From Lacipirellulaceae bacterium (lineage in GTDB: Bacteria; Planctomycetota; Planctomycetia; Pirellulales; Lacipirellulaceae), in NCBI GenBank assembly GCA_040218535.1, contig JAVJRG010000012.1, positions 1,364,001-1,428,000 of the forward strand: a stretch of 64,000 bases of DNA, in the 5' to 3' direction. Within the stretch, counting starts at the first letter, position 1; every line of letters starts with the position of its first letter. Below, one piece after another: positions 45,138 to 54,271 of the stretch. The notes beneath the pieces were generated by a model that made no database searches, was not told the DNA's origin, and worked only from the letters and a program-made list of their open reading frames with translations. The translations under genes and the position numbers were made by a program.

Positions 45138-45665
45138 ATGCTTGAGGCTTATAAGCGACTGATCGCCAACCAGTATGAAGCTGCTCTCTGCATGCTCGAT
45201 CGTTGTGTGGAACAATGTCCGCAAGACAAGTGGCATGAGCCGGTAGCTAATTTGAAGTTCTGCCAAGCTGTCTTTCACACGCTCTTCTTCACGGACTTGT
45301 ATCTGGGTGAGGATGTTCCCTCGCAACGCACGCAACCATTTCATCAAGAGCATGTTGCGATCTTCAAAGACTATGAGGAGATCGGCGGCGGCTTGCAGAA
45401 GAATACTTATGAGAAGCCGTTCATCAAAGCCTATTTGCAGCACTGCCGCGAGAAGGCAGCGAGAGTTGTCGCAGCAGAGACGGAAGAAACTTTAGCCGAG
45501 CGACCGGGGTTTGAGTGGATCACCGTGGTGAAGTCTCGCGACGAGTTTCACCTTTACATTATTCGCCACATCCACCATCACGCGGCTCAACTCAGCCTGC
45601 GGCTACGACTTGATACGGGTGAAGGCGTCGGTTGGGTCGGCTCGGGTTGGCGAAACGAGTGGTAA
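45138..45665 (+). CDS. DinB-like helical metal-binding protein
   Basis: 175 residues from ATG 45138, with GGGGAG just upstream. It fits the DinB/YfiT four-helix bundle family: helix 1 LEAYKRLIANQYEAALCMLD, FCQAVFHTLFFTDLYL with the first metal-type histidine, and IIRHIHHHAAQLSLRLRLD with the HxxxH pair at the end. Family members bind a divalent metal with three histidines; some are thiol transferases (bacillithiol or mycothiol dependent), others unknown. Seven bases separate it from the VOC gene, so the pair may act together in detoxification, which is inferred from family habits. Confidence 0.88.
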   Translation: MLEAYKRLIANQYEAALCMLDRCVEQCPQDKWHEPVANLKFCQAVFHTLFFTDLYLGEDVPSQRTQPFHQEHVAIFKDYEEIGGGLQKNTYEKPFIKAYLQHCREKAARVVAAETEETLAERPGFEWITVVKSRDEFHLYIIRHIHHHAAQLSLRLRLDTGEGVGWVGSGWRNEW

Positions 45666-45770
45666 TTCGATTTGATACCGTGAACGCATTATTGACCTTG
45701 GTAATCGAAGCTAGAATAATTTGGGCTCTGGCACGCCTAGTGCTGCAACCACAAACAAAGGTTTGATTCG

Positions 45771-46412
45771 ATGGACAAACTGTTGCGAGGAGTCAAGGAT
45801 TTCCAAGAGAACGTCTTCGAATCGTTGAAAGATACCTTCGATACGCTTGCCAAAGGCCAACAGCCGGAAACCCTGTTCATTACCTGCAGCGATTCGCGAA
45901 TCGATCCGAATCTGGTCACGCAAACCAAGCCGGGCGAGTTGTTCGTCATTCGTAATGCGGGAAATATGATTCCTCCCTATTCGCCATCAAGTGCGACGGG
46001 CGAAGCGGCTACTGTCGAATATGCTGTTTCGGCCCTCGGGGTCAAAGAAATCATTGTCTGTGGTCATTCCCAATGCGGTGCGATGGGCGGACTGCTGGAT
46101 CTTGGGAATCTTGATGCGCTGCCGACGGTGAAGGCTTGGCTGGGAAATGCCGCTTCGACGCTCAGTACTGTCAAGCAGAAGTACCCCGACGCCACCGGTG
46201 ACGATCTCTTGGCTCATACGATCCAGTCGAATGTGCTGGCACAACTAGACAACCTGCGTACGCATCCATCGGTGGCTGCTGCCGTGGCGACTGGCAGCCT
46301 GAAGCTGACGGGTTGGGTCTATCGTTTCGAGACGGGTGAGGTTTTTCGTTATGACGAAGAGTCGAGACTCTACACCACCGTCTTTGGCGGTGATGGGGAC
46401 TTGCTTGCCTAG
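45771..46412 (+). CDS. Beta-class carbonic anhydrase
   Basis: 213 residues from ATG 45771. It interconverts carbon dioxide and bicarbonate with a zinc ion. Zinc ligands are readable: Cys39 in TCSDSRIDP and His99/Cys102 in CGHSQCGAMGG; the Asp41-Arg43 dyad is also present. The family pattern IRNAGNMIPPY and VEYAVSALGVKEIIVCGHS is complete. The length matches bacterial plant-type beta enzymes. Though near the secretion-like operon, it is separated by ~95 bases and probably independent. It may work with the bicarbonate-type SLC4 protein encoded 34 kb away, which is a loose inference. Confidence 0.97.
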   Translation: MDKLLRGVKDFQENVFESLKDTFDTLAKGQQPETLFITCSDSRIDPNLVTQTKPGELFVIRNAGNMIPPYSPSSATGEAATVEYAVSALGVKEIIVCGHSQCGAMGGLLDLGNLDALPTVKAWLGNAASTLSTVKQKYPDATGDDLLAHTIQSNVLAQLDNLRTHPSVAAAVATGSLKLTGWVYRFETGEVFRYDEESRLYTTVFGGDGDLLA

Positions 46413-46479
46413 TTTCTCTATTTGTAGATTTCGAAACGATGTACGATCGGCGATTGCACAGATATTTCACCGATAATAA

Positions 46480-46498
46480 CACGCCATTTTCCGGCGTG
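46480..46498 (+). promoter_or_regulatory. Hairpin next to the exporter start
   Basis: CACGCC-ATTTTCC-GGCGTG, 6-bp perfect stem, ends ten bases before the ATG of the ABC exporter gene, where a ribosome site would be expected. It could mask initiation. Confidence 0.35.
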
Positions 46499-46508
46499 AC
46501 GATGGTCT

Positions 46509-48620
46509 ATGTCCGACGAAGCACCGCAATCTCAGCCCCCGCGATTACAGTTTGACTTTGCAGCGATACTCGTGCGCATTACGCGAGAGTTGGGCATAGG
46601 AATTGAACATCTGCGAGCGGAGCAGTTGTTGACGGAGGCCCGCGCTGCGGAGCCCGGCGATCCTGCTGAAATGTGGGCGGAGTGGCTGACGCAGGGTGTC
46701 CGAGGGCTGGGGCTCCAAGGGAAGCAGAAGAAGCTTACGTTGGAACAGGCGCTCACCCTAGCGCAAGATGGCGCGCTGATTGTTGGAACGCCACTGGCAC
46801 CCGGCGAGCCCAACATTCTGCTTGACTTCGATGGTGACTGCGCGGAAATTGCCAGTGCTGATGATGATACGTGTCAGCGTGTCGAGCGGGAGATACTTTT
46901 CAAAAAGTTGCCCGCAGATAAAGAGTTGCTCTGGCTGATCGTCAGCGATTTGGAATTCAGCCACACCAACGCTTCAAAGTTCGCAGACAATCCCGTCAGG
47001 CGATTCTTTTCGATCTTGCGTCCCGAATGGTCAGACATTTGGGTCGTGGCTGTCTTCGCGTTTTTCGCGGGTGTCTTAGGACTGGCGACACCGATTGCCG
47101 TCGAAGCATTAGTAAACATGGTAGCCTTTGGTCGGCTCATCCAACCGTTGTTGGTGTTGTCGATTTTGCTGTTCGGATTCCTCGCGTTCGCGGCAATGAT
47201 GCGTGCTCTGCAGACCTTCGTTGTGGAGATCATCCAGCGACGATTATTCGTGCGTATCGCAGCGGATTTGGCGTATCGTTTTCCGCGTGTGACTCAAACC
47301 TCGCTGCATGGTGAGTACGGACCCGAGTTAGCGAATCGCTTCTTTGATGTGGTGACACTGCAGAAAGTGGTGGCTCAACTCTTGTTCGACGGCTTGGCAA
47401 TTGTTTTGACGACCATTGTTGGTATGGCTGTCCTGGCGTTTTACCATCCGTGGTTGCTGGGATTTGACGTGCTTCTGTTGGCGATCGTCACCGCTGGTAT
47501 CTGGCTGCTCGGGCGAGGAGCGATTAGTACGGGGATTGATGAGTCCAAGAAGAAGTACCGATTGGCGGCTTGGTTAGAAGATGTTATCCGCTGCGAGGTG
47601 AGTTTCAAGACTGCCGGTGGCGGGGAGTTTGCCCTCGATCGAGCGAACCTGATCACCGCAGAGTACCTCCGTGCCCGTCGCCGCCACTTCGCGCTGTTGT
47701 TCCGCCAAATTCTCTTCATCTTGAGTTTGCAGGCGTTGGCAGGAACCATTTTGCTGGGCTTTGGCGGCTGGCTGGTGATTCAAAGACAACTGACCTTGGG
47801 GCAATTGGTTGCGGCAGAATTGATTGTCGCGACGATTCTCAGCTCACTGGCAAAACTTGGTAAGCATATCGAAGGTTTTTACGACGTCATCGCGGGAGTC
47901 GACAAACTGGGGCACCTGTTCGACTTAAAGATCGATCATCAAGATGGGCTCCTTTCGATCAATCCTGGGAAAGGGGCACGTCTACGACTTACTGATGTAG
48001 CCCATTCTTCAGGCGGGCCATTGCTGCGAAAGGGAATCACCCTGAGTGTCGATCCGTTGGAGCAGGTTGCCGTGCACATGCCACAAGAGGCAGGTTGCTG
48101 CATTCTGTTTGATATCTTGTATGGCTTGCGTACTCCTGAAAAAGGTCACGTTGAGATAGAGCATGCCGACCCGCGTGACCTCAGCCCCGAAACTCTACGG
48201 GCGGCCGTCTCGTTGGTGCGTGGCATCGAACTGTTCGAGGGAACCGTCGTCGAGAACATTCATCTGGGACGCCCTCATGTTTGTATGAGCGATGTCCGCT
48301 GGGCACTTCAGTCAGTTGGGCTTTTGGACGATATCTTGCGCCTACCGCAGGGACTAGATACACCGATGAATGCGACCGGCATCCCCTTAAACCGTTCCCA
48401 GCAAACGCTGTTGATGATCGCACGCGGGATCTGCGGCCATCCGCGCGTCCTTCTCCTGGATGGAACGCTAGATGGACTGAGCGACGATGCATTTGAAACC
48501 GTTTATCAGTTTTTGTCTGAAGAAAGAGAAGCATGGACCCTTCTAGTTTCCACGTCACGTTCGCAAGTTGCCCTGCGATTTGATCGGATGGTGGAAATGG
48601 AGTCAGAGGTAAAAGTATGA
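46509..48620 (+). CDS. ABC exporter-like protein with a degenerate ATPase domain
   Basis: 703 residues from ATG 46509. An N-terminal domain of ~160 residues (FDFAAILVRITRELGIGIEH, LTLEQALTLAQDGALIVG) may correspond to the C39-like domain of secretion ABC proteins. Six membrane helices follow (residues ~175-460), then an NBD-like domain from ~485. In that domain the Walker A position reads MPQEAGCCIL (524-533) instead of GxxGxGKST, the signature reads LNRSQQ instead of LSGGQ, Walker B is LLLDGTLDG so the catalytic Glu is Gly652, the Q-loop residue is Arg in LVRGIELF, and the H-loop is STSRS (Ser683). The fold layout is kept while every key residue is lost, so this is probably a pseudo-ATPase. 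It is the first gene of an operon with HlyD and TolC-like genes. Confidence 0.88.
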   Translation: MSDEAPQSQPPRLQFDFAAILVRITRELGIGIEHLRAEQLLTEARAAEPGDPAEMWAEWLTQGVRGLGLQGKQKKLTLEQALTLAQDGALIVGTPLAPGEPNILLDFDGDCAEIASADDDTCQRVEREILFKKLPADKELLWLIVSDLEFSHTNASKFADNPVRRFFSILRPEWSDIWVVAVFAFFAGVLGLATPIAVEALVNMVAFGRLIQPLLVLSILLFGFLAFAAMMRALQTFVVEIIQRRLFVRIAADLAYRFPRVTQTSLHGEYGPELANRFFDVVTLQKVVAQLLFDGLAIVLTTIVGMAVLAFYHPWLLGFDVLLLAIVTAGIWLLGRGAISTGIDESKKKYRLAAWLEDVIRCEVSFKTAGGGEFALDRANLITAEYLRARRRHFALLFRQILFILSLQALAGTILLGFGGWLVIQRQLTLGQLVAAELIVATILSSLAKLGKHIEGFYDVIAGVDKLGHLFDLKIDHQDGLLSINPGKGARLRLTDVAHSSGGPLLRKGITLSVDPLEQVAVHMPQEAGCCILFDILYGLRTPEKGHVEIEHADPRDLSPETLRAAVSLVRGIELFEGTVVENIHLGRPHVCMSDVRWALQSVGLLDDILRLPQGLDTPMNATGIPLNRSQQTLLMIARGICGHPRVLLLDGTLDGLSDDAFETVYQFLSEEREAWTLLVSTSRSQVALRFDRMVEMESEVKV

Positions 48621-50068
48621 GCACGACCGTTAACGAGCAACAGCCATTGCTGCCACTCACCGATGCCGCGTATAGCGAGATTGATTTCCCCTCGCTGCGG
48701 CTGGCACGTTCGTCGCGTAAGGCACGTCGCGTTGCTAAGTGGCTGATGGTTTTTTTGGCGGTTTGTTTTATTGCCATGATTTTTGCGCCGTGGCAACAGA
48801 CCGTCAGTGGTGAAGGTTCGGTAGCTGCTTTCGATCCGGTCGATCGACCGCAAGCGGTGAAGTCCCCGATCAAAGGAATCGTCGCTGAAATTGGCGAAGG
48901 CATTTACGAGAACGCCCAGGTCAAGAAGGGTCAGCTCGTCTACCGAATTACCGATCAGGACCGAAAGTACTTGGATCGGATTCGTGGGCAGGTTTTCAAT
49001 ACGCAAGAAATCCTTAGGGTGGCTAAGCAACGGTTTGATCGAACGAACGACCAACTCGCATCGCTTCGGGTAGTCGTCACTGCGATGGAGGATCAGCTTA
49101 ATTCGATTCGATTAGCTCAAGCAGCTGCACTCGAGGCGGCTGACTTTGGTGTGCTAATGGCCGATAACAAACTTGTAGCGGAGCGAGCAGCTTTGCAAGC
49201 TGCGAAAGACGTCGTCTGGCAAGCGAAGTTAGACTTTGAACGAAAGAAGAAACTGAACGAGAAGGGTCTGGAAACAGGTTTGAAGTTTCAAGAAGTGGAA
49301 TTGAAGCTTCGGCAGGCGCTTGCGAAACAGGAAATGGCACAACAGTATGTCCAGTCAGCGATCAACGGGGTTGAAGAGAAGAAGAAGGCGCGAGATTCAA
49401 AACGTGAAGAATGGCAGAGCAAAATTGACGAAGTGAACTCGAAGCTCGCCAAGGCGAACAGCGACACCTCGAAGGCCGAAGTCGATCTCGCGAAAACGCG
49501 GGAAGAGATCAGCAAGACAAAGAACGATTTAGCGAAGCTCGAAACCCAAGAGGCACGTCAAGAAACCCAAGAGGTTCGGGCTCCGCGTGACGGCTTCATC
49601 ATGCGTCTGATTGCCTATGACGAATCAACAATCGTCAAGCAAGGGGACACCCTCTTTACGATTGTTCCACAAACCGATGATCTGGCCGTGCAGATTTGGG
49701 TCAGCGGCCTTGATCAACCTCTGATCTCCCCCGGAAGGCACGTGCGTTTGCAGTTTGAGGGGTGGCCAGCGGCTCAGTTTTCTGGCTGGCCTAGCGTTGC
49801 GATCGGCACCTTTGGGGGCAAAGTGGCAATCGTCGATCCCACAGACGACGGGGATGGTCGATTCCGAATCGTCGTGGTCCCCGATCCCGATGACGAGCCT
49901 TGGCCTGAGCATCCCTATCTGCGTCAGGGAGTGCGAGCCAATGGTTGGGTGCTGCTTGATCAAGTCGCTCTCGGCTACGAAGTCTGGCGACGCATGAACG
50001 GCTTCCCGCCATCGCTCAAATCGAAAGCGAAAGCCAAGGAGCCGAAGCCTCCGAAGATTAAGATCTGA
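48617..50068 (+). CDS. HlyD-family secretion adaptor
   Basis: 483 residues from ATG 48617, overlapping the ABC gene stop by four bases (ATGA). An inner-membrane anchor (AKWLMVFLAVCFIAMIF) is followed by a lipoyl half (AVKSPIKGIVAEIGEGIYE), a very long coiled coil (~residues 110-320) rich in Lys/Glu/Ala/Gln heptads, and the second lipoyl half VRAPRDGFIMRLIAYDESTI, ending in barrel-type strands and a Lys/Pro-rich tail. The order is typical of type I secretion adaptors, which couple an ABC exporter to an outer-membrane channel. The partner genes lie on either side. The assignment is firm; the cargo is unknown and no obvious secreted substrate gene is adjacent. Confidence 0.93.
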   Translation: MSTTVNEQQPLLPLTDAAYSEIDFPSLRLARSSRKARRVAKWLMVFLAVCFIAMIFAPWQQTVSGEGSVAAFDPVDRPQAVKSPIKGIVAEIGEGIYENAQVKKGQLVYRITDQDRKYLDRIRGQVFNTQEILRVAKQRFDRTNDQLASLRVVVTAMEDQLNSIRLAQAAALEAADFGVLMADNKLVAERAALQAAKDVVWQAKLDFERKKKLNEKGLETGLKFQEVELKLRQALAKQEMAQQYVQSAINGVEEKKKARDSKREEWQSKIDEVNSKLAKANSDTSKAEVDLAKTREEISKTKNDLAKLETQEARQETQEVRAPRDGFIMRLIAYDESTIVKQGDTLFTIVPQTDDLAVQIWVSGLDQPLISPGRHVRLQFEGWPAAQFSGWPSVAIGTFGGKVAIVDPTDDGDGRFRIVVVPDPDDEPWPEHPYLRQGVRANGWVLLDQVALGYEVWRRMNGFPPSLKSKAKAKEPKPPKIKI

Positions 50069-50200
50069 GATTCGAGCCGCAACTTAGCCAGCTTCGCCAT
50101 TCCCCCAAGTCTCCGGTGAACTTCGAGGATAAATTCTCGATTCACCACGGACCGCGACTTTGCATTCCGATGTATTGAATAACCATTGGTTTGTCTTGTC

Positions 50201-50221
50201 GCACTCTCAGGCGGGGAGTGC
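50201..50221 (+). promoter_or_regulatory. Hairpin upstream of the TolC-like gene
   Basis: GCACTC-n9-GAGTGC, a 6-bp perfect stem, lies about 18 bases before the GTG start, in a 170-base gap that follows the HlyD gene. It could adjust translation or mRNA stability. Confidence 0.35.
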
Positions 50222-50239
50222 TAGCAGTGGAAGCTTTTC

Positions 50240-52090
50240 GTGAGTTCTCGTTTTCTCGTTTTGATCGCAGCGATATCGTTCTGCGCCGTTGGCTGCCGAA
50301 GTGGCAAGGAGCAAGCGCCGCGCGCTGAGCTGGCTTGGTCTCCGCCGCCAGGGCTGAAGGTCGCAGCGCAAGAAGCGCCGACGGAAATTCAGCAAGCTGC
50401 CTACGCTCAATCCAACGTCAGCGGGGTGGCTGGTCGCCAATCAGAGGCTGCCCTCAACGAACTAGAGCCTGAGGCGACGCAGTCAGAAGGTTCGCAGTCT
50501 GGGGGCTCTCAGAGCTCGTCCCCAGCCACCCAGCAAGAAGCAGCCACTTCGGAAGAAAGAACCACTGATCAAAGCAATTCGAATCAGCCAGACGACGAGA
50601 CCGAAGAACTCCTGCGACTACCCCCGGCAGTCGTGGCTGAGGAGATTCCGCAGCCCGATGGCGCCGACACGGTTGCATCGCTGGATCTTCAAGAGGTCGT
50701 CGTCTCGGTCCGAAATCACTTTCCGCTGATTCAGCAGGCTGTGGCGGCCCGAGCTATAGCCTCTGGTGAGATTCTGTCTGCTCAAGGCGCCTTCGATCAT
50801 AAGCTGGAAGGCTTCAGCGAATCGCAGCCGTTGGATTTCTACGAGAATTACCGATCGGAGCTTGGTGTCAAACGGGATACCTTTTGGGGCGGCAGCACCT
50901 TCGCGAAGTACAAAATTGGGCGTGGGATTTTCGAACCTTGGTACGAGGAGCGAGAAACGAATAAGGGTGGCGAATTCAAAACTGGCTTCATGGCCCCAGT
51001 CATTCGTGATCGTTGGATTGACTCAAACCGTGCCGAGCTATGGCAAGCTCAGTTGGAACGGCGTCGCATTGAGCCAGTGATCCTGGCAGAAGTGATCGCC
51101 TCGGTACGCGATGGGAGCGTTGCGTACTGGAACTGGGTCGCTGCAGGAGCGAATTATCGTGTGGCAGAAGGACTACTCGAGTTGGCTCAGATTCGAACCG
51201 ATGGCCTTGAGACGCAGGTGGAACTCGAGCAAAAGGCTCCGATTGATCTCGTCGATAACCAGCGGATTATAGTTTCGCGCGAAGCCAAGTTAATCGATGC
51301 ACGACGAAAGCTTGAGCAGGCAGCCGTCAAGCTCTCTCTCTTTCTACGTACGCCTGATGGGGTGCCACTGTTGACCGATCCGGCGACGTTGCCTGCGGAG
51401 TTGCCCGTACCGACGGGATTACCCGCGCCAGAGCTGCTTGCCAACGAACAAGATACGCAGATGAGCGAAGCAGAGCGTGAATCGGTAGCTCGTGCCGAAC
51501 TGCTGCCCGAAGATGTCGATCTCGCACTCGCGCAACGTCCGGAACTCTACGAATTGCAACTAGTACGTCGCCAGTTGAACGTGGCATTGCGTCAGGCTAA
51601 CAATGAACTGCAACCTGATATCGACGCAGGGGTTCTTGTTGGCCAAGATGTTGGCGAGCCGACCAGTAGTAAGCGTGATAAGTCGGAGTTCGAGGTCGAA
51701 GCGCTCATCACTCTAGAGGTGCCTCTGCAGCGGAGCAAAGCACGTGGTAAGATCCGCAGCCTACGCGGCAAGCTCGCGAGTGTTTCGGCCAAAACGCGTT
51801 TCGCTTCGGATAAAATCGTCGCCAGTGTCCGACTCGCCCGGGCCGCTCTCATCGCCTCGATTGAACGCGTCGAACGGGCGACGGAGAGTTATGAACTAGC
51901 CCAACAAATGCTTGAGGCCGAGCAGGAGCTATTGGACAATGGCCAAAGCAACCTATTCCTCATCAACGCTCGAGAGAAACAAGCCGCCGACGCCGCTGTA
52001 GAACGGATCTCGGCCTTGTTTGAATACCATGTCGCACGTGCCGACTACGCGGCGGCGATGGGATTTGAAGGCCCCATCGATCAGAATTAA
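50240..52090 (+). CDS. TolC-type outer-membrane channel lipoprotein
   Basis: 616 residues from GTG 50240. A signal peptide ends in a lipobox (FCAVGC, cysteine 19), so the mature protein is a lipoprotein. A Ser/Gln/Glu-rich linker runs to ~residue 140. The rest matches the OEP/TolC family: a first unit with LQEVVVSVRNHFPLIQQ, AYWNWVAAGANYRVAEGLLELAQIR, and a second unit with DVDLALAQRPELYELQLVRRQ, ending in ERATESYELAQQMLEAEQEL and NLFLINAREKQAADAAVERI. TolC trimers form the outer-membrane exit duct. It is the third gene of the pseudo-ABC/HlyD operon. It converges with the MacA-like gene, four bases between the stops. Confidence 0.9.
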   Translation: MSSRFLVLIAAISFCAVGCRSGKEQAPRAELAWSPPPGLKVAAQEAPTEIQQAAYAQSNVSGVAGRQSEAALNELEPEATQSEGSQSGGSQSSSPATQQEAATSEERTTDQSNSNQPDDETEELLRLPPAVVAEEIPQPDGADTVASLDLQEVVVSVRNHFPLIQQAVAARAIASGEILSAQGAFDHKLEGFSESQPLDFYENYRSELGVKRDTFWGGSTFAKYKIGRGIFEPWYEERETNKGGEFKTGFMAPVIRDRWIDSNRAELWQAQLERRRIEPVILAEVIASVRDGSVAYWNWVAAGANYRVAEGLLELAQIRTDGLETQVELEQKAPIDLVDNQRIIVSREAKLIDARRKLEQAAVKLSLFLRTPDGVPLLTDPATLPAELPVPTGLPAPELLANEQDTQMSEAERESVARAELLPEDVDLALAQRPELYELQLVRRQLNVALRQANNELQPDIDAGVLVGQDVGEPTSSKRDKSEFEVEALITLEVPLQRSKARGKIRSLRGKLASVSAKTRFASDKIVASVRLARAALIASIERVERATESYELAQQMLEAEQELLDNGQSNLFLINAREKQAADAAVERISALFEYHVARADYAAAMGFEGPIDQN

Positions 52091-52094
52091 ATTC

Positions 52095-53339
52095 CTAACC
52101 CCGCTCCCGCACCTCGACACCAGCCAAGATTGCGTCGCTCGGGTGCGTCACCACTCGGTCTCCCTCCTCGAGCCCCTCGATGACTTCGGCTTCGAGACCG
52201 TTCTGTAGTCCGATCTTCAAAATGCGCTCCTTCACCACGCCATTCACCACCGCGAACGCGGCCCATTGGTCGCCAATGCGGAAGAGAGCACTCGTGGGGA
52301 CTTTCAAAACCGGAGATGCTTGGGCGATCACGATGCGTGCTTCAACGCGGTAGCCGTCTTTTAGCTCGGCACGCTCTGAGGGTGGGTCGAGTAAGTCGAC
52401 GATCACATTCACGCGTTGCTCTTCAACACCTAGTGTGGAGATTTTGGTGAAGGCTGAGGGTTCCACCAGTCGCACACGTCCACGCAGTGGTTGCTCACCG
52501 CCCCAATGCTCCAACGAAACGGTCGCCCCAGGGGCGATCTTCACAGCATCACGCGAGAGGACATCGATTTCGACCTCCAGATCAAGGGCGTCGCCAAGTT
52601 CCAACAGGTTGGTGCCCGCGTTGACGAACCCGCTGCTTTCTTGAAAGACACGCAACACGAGGCCGTTGATGGGCGAGCGGATATTGAAGTTACGGCCATT
52701 GCTGGCAGTCTTCTCCTGGGAATCACCGACGTTGTTTCCGGAAGTGGGGCTCTCGGGAGGCAGCGAACGCATCAAGGCCGCCTCGGCTTGGTCGAGCTCG
52801 AACTTGGCGATTTCTTGGGCGTAGCGAGCAGAGCGGACACGCTCGACGTTGGTTCGGTCGGTCATTTCTAGCCGCTCGATTTCACTTTCCGACACCGCAC
52901 TCGTGTTCTTGCGTCTTGTCTCACGTTTGCGCCGCAATTCACTCTCGCTAAGTGCCTGCGCTGCGAGAGCCTCTTCGAGCAGAGGGGTCATCTTCTGCAG
53001 ATTTGCTTCGGCGGCTTTCACACGCGCTTCAGCCTGGGCGATGGCGCGGTCGTCCAGAAGTTCAGGATCGCGAGGCTCGATCGAAGCGAGAAGCGTTTCA
53101 CCCGCGACGGCGGCGTCCCCAGGATCGTGGTCGATTCTCGTCAGCCGTCCAGCCAGAGGTGCAGAAACGACATAGCGTTCGCGGATCCGCGTTTTGCCAT
53201 CTTGATCCACGGTGACGCGGATTTCTCCAATGGTGACCTCCGCCAAGTCCGCTTCAACGGGGGCCGGCATCAATCCGTAGCCGATGGCACCAGCGATGGC
53301 GGCTAAAAAGAGGATCAGCAGGAGACGACGAGCAAGCAT
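52095..53339 (-). CDS. Periplasmic adaptor of MacA/HlyD type
   Basis: 414 residues from ATG 53339. The N-terminal anchor (LLLILFLAAIAGAIGYGL) precedes RYVVSAPLAGRLTRIDHDPGD, a coiled-coil region (~90-200) with repeated Ala/Glu/Lys/Arg heptads, then FNIRSPINGLVLRVFQESSG and C-terminal strand-rich domains (KVPTSALFRIGDQWAAFAVV, GLEEGDRVVTHPSDAIL). This is a membrane fusion protein of the efflux or ABC-export class. It begins 19 bases after the stop of an intact ABC ATPase gene, so the two are one transcript, yet no permease gene follows. The permease may be encoded elsewhere, or the parts may serve another membrane protein. Confidence 0.93.
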   Translation of the reverse strand: MLARRLLLILFLAAIAGAIGYGLMPAPVEADLAEVTIGEIRVTVDQDGKTRIRERYVVSAPLAGRLTRIDHDPGDAAVAGETLLASIEPRDPELLDDRAIAQAEARVKAAEANLQKMTPLLEEALAAQALSESELRRKRETRRKNTSAVSESEIERLEMTDRTNVERVRSARYAQEIAKFELDQAEAALMRSLPPESPTSGNNVGDSQEKTASNGRNFNIRSPINGLVLRVFQESSGFVNAGTNLLELGDALDLEVEIDVLSRDAVKIAPGATVSLEHWGGEQPLRGRVRLVEPSAFTKISTLGVEEQRVNVIVDLLDPPSERAELKDGYRVEARIVIAQASPVLKVPTSALFRIGDQWAAFAVVNGVVKERILKIGLQNGLEAEVIEGLEEGDRVVTHPSDAILAGVEVRERG

Positions 53340-53358
53340 GAAAGTGGTTTTTCAAGAA

Positions 53359-54240
53359 TCAACTTGAGTTGGCTGGGTGAAGTCGTTCGTAGACCGTCTT
53401 CAAGCCGATGGGTTCGATGGAAAGCTCATCAATGGGTTGTGCGGCTAGCCAGCCAAGCAGTTTGGCAAGTTCGACGTCGGCAACTATGGTTGCCTTGTCA
53501 TTACCATCGTAGTCGATTGTGAGATTCTTCCCCAATTCTCGCGAGGGGGCGGTTAGCTCGCCTTCGACGAGCGCTTCGATGCGATGCTGTCGGCGAATGT
53601 CGGCGATGCGTACTGTGTCGACAAGTTTACCATCGCGTAGCAGGACGGCTCGATCACAGACCTCTTCGACCTCAGAAAGCACATGCGACGAGAAGATGAC
53701 CGTCTTCCCCGCTTCGCGTGTCTCTCGCACCAACTCCAGCACGTCGCGTCGGGCATTGGGATCGAGATTCGCGGTCGGTTCGTCAAGAATTACCAACTGC
53801 ACGTCCGCAGCAAGTGTTGCCGCAAGTGCGAGCTTCTGTCGCATGCCGGTGGACATCTTACGTACCTGGCGGGTGAGATCGAGCTTCAATCGCTCGGCGA
53901 TCTCTAATGACTTGGTGAGTGAAGTGCCAACACGTAGATTTGCGAAGAACTTGAGCGTTTGATGTCCCGAGAGCCCACGAAACAGGCGGGCCTCGCCGGG
54001 CAGATAGGAGAGTAGCTTGTGGACTTCGACGGACTGCCGATAGCAATCGTGCCCCTCGATCTCCGCCGAACCTGCCGACGGTTTGAGGAAGCCCAGCAGC
54101 AGGCGAAGCAGCGTCGTTTTCCCAGCGCCGTTGGGGCCTAGTAGACCGAGAATTTCGCCACGTTCAACTGTAAAGCTACAGTCAGAGAGTGCGGTGAGCT
54201 TGCCGTAGCGCTTCGTGAGCGACTTGGTTTCGAGCAACAT
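53359..54240 (-). CDS. ABC transporter ATP-binding protein
   Basis: 293 residues from ATG 54240; upstream extensions run into gltA and are not used. A stand-alone ABC-2-type ATPase: Walker A GPNGAGKTTLLR (~residue 35), Q-loop region LSYLPGEARLF, signature KMSTGMRQKLALA, Walker B LVILDEPTANLDP and H-loop FSSHVLSEV, all intact. The C-terminal ~75 residues carry the extra domain often found in the ABC-2 exporter ATPases. It starts 31 bases after the gltA stop and is followed 19 bases later by a MacA-type adaptor gene, but no permease is encoded in this stretch. It would energise export of an unknown substrate. Confidence 0.95.
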   Translation of the reverse strand: MLLETKSLTKRYGKLTALSDCSFTVERGEILGLLGPNGAGKTTLLRLLLGFLKPSAGSAEIEGHDCYRQSVEVHKLLSYLPGEARLFRGLSGHQTLKFFANLRVGTSLTKSLEIAERLKLDLTRQVRKMSTGMRQKLALAATLAADVQLVILDEPTANLDPNARRDVLELVRETREAGKTVIFSSHVLSEVEEVCDRAVLLRDGKLVDTVRIADIRRQHRIEALVEGELTAPSRELGKNLTIDYDGNDKATIVADVELAKLLGWLAAQPIDELSIEPIGLKTVYERLHPANSS

Positions 54241-54271
54241 AGGTTTCAAGCAAACTAGGAGGCGTTCGCGG

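Noticed and set aside
48181-48903. 240-residue minus-strand frame over the ABC/HlyD junction
   Set aside because: Opposite the coupled ABC and HlyD genes; no coding features of its own.
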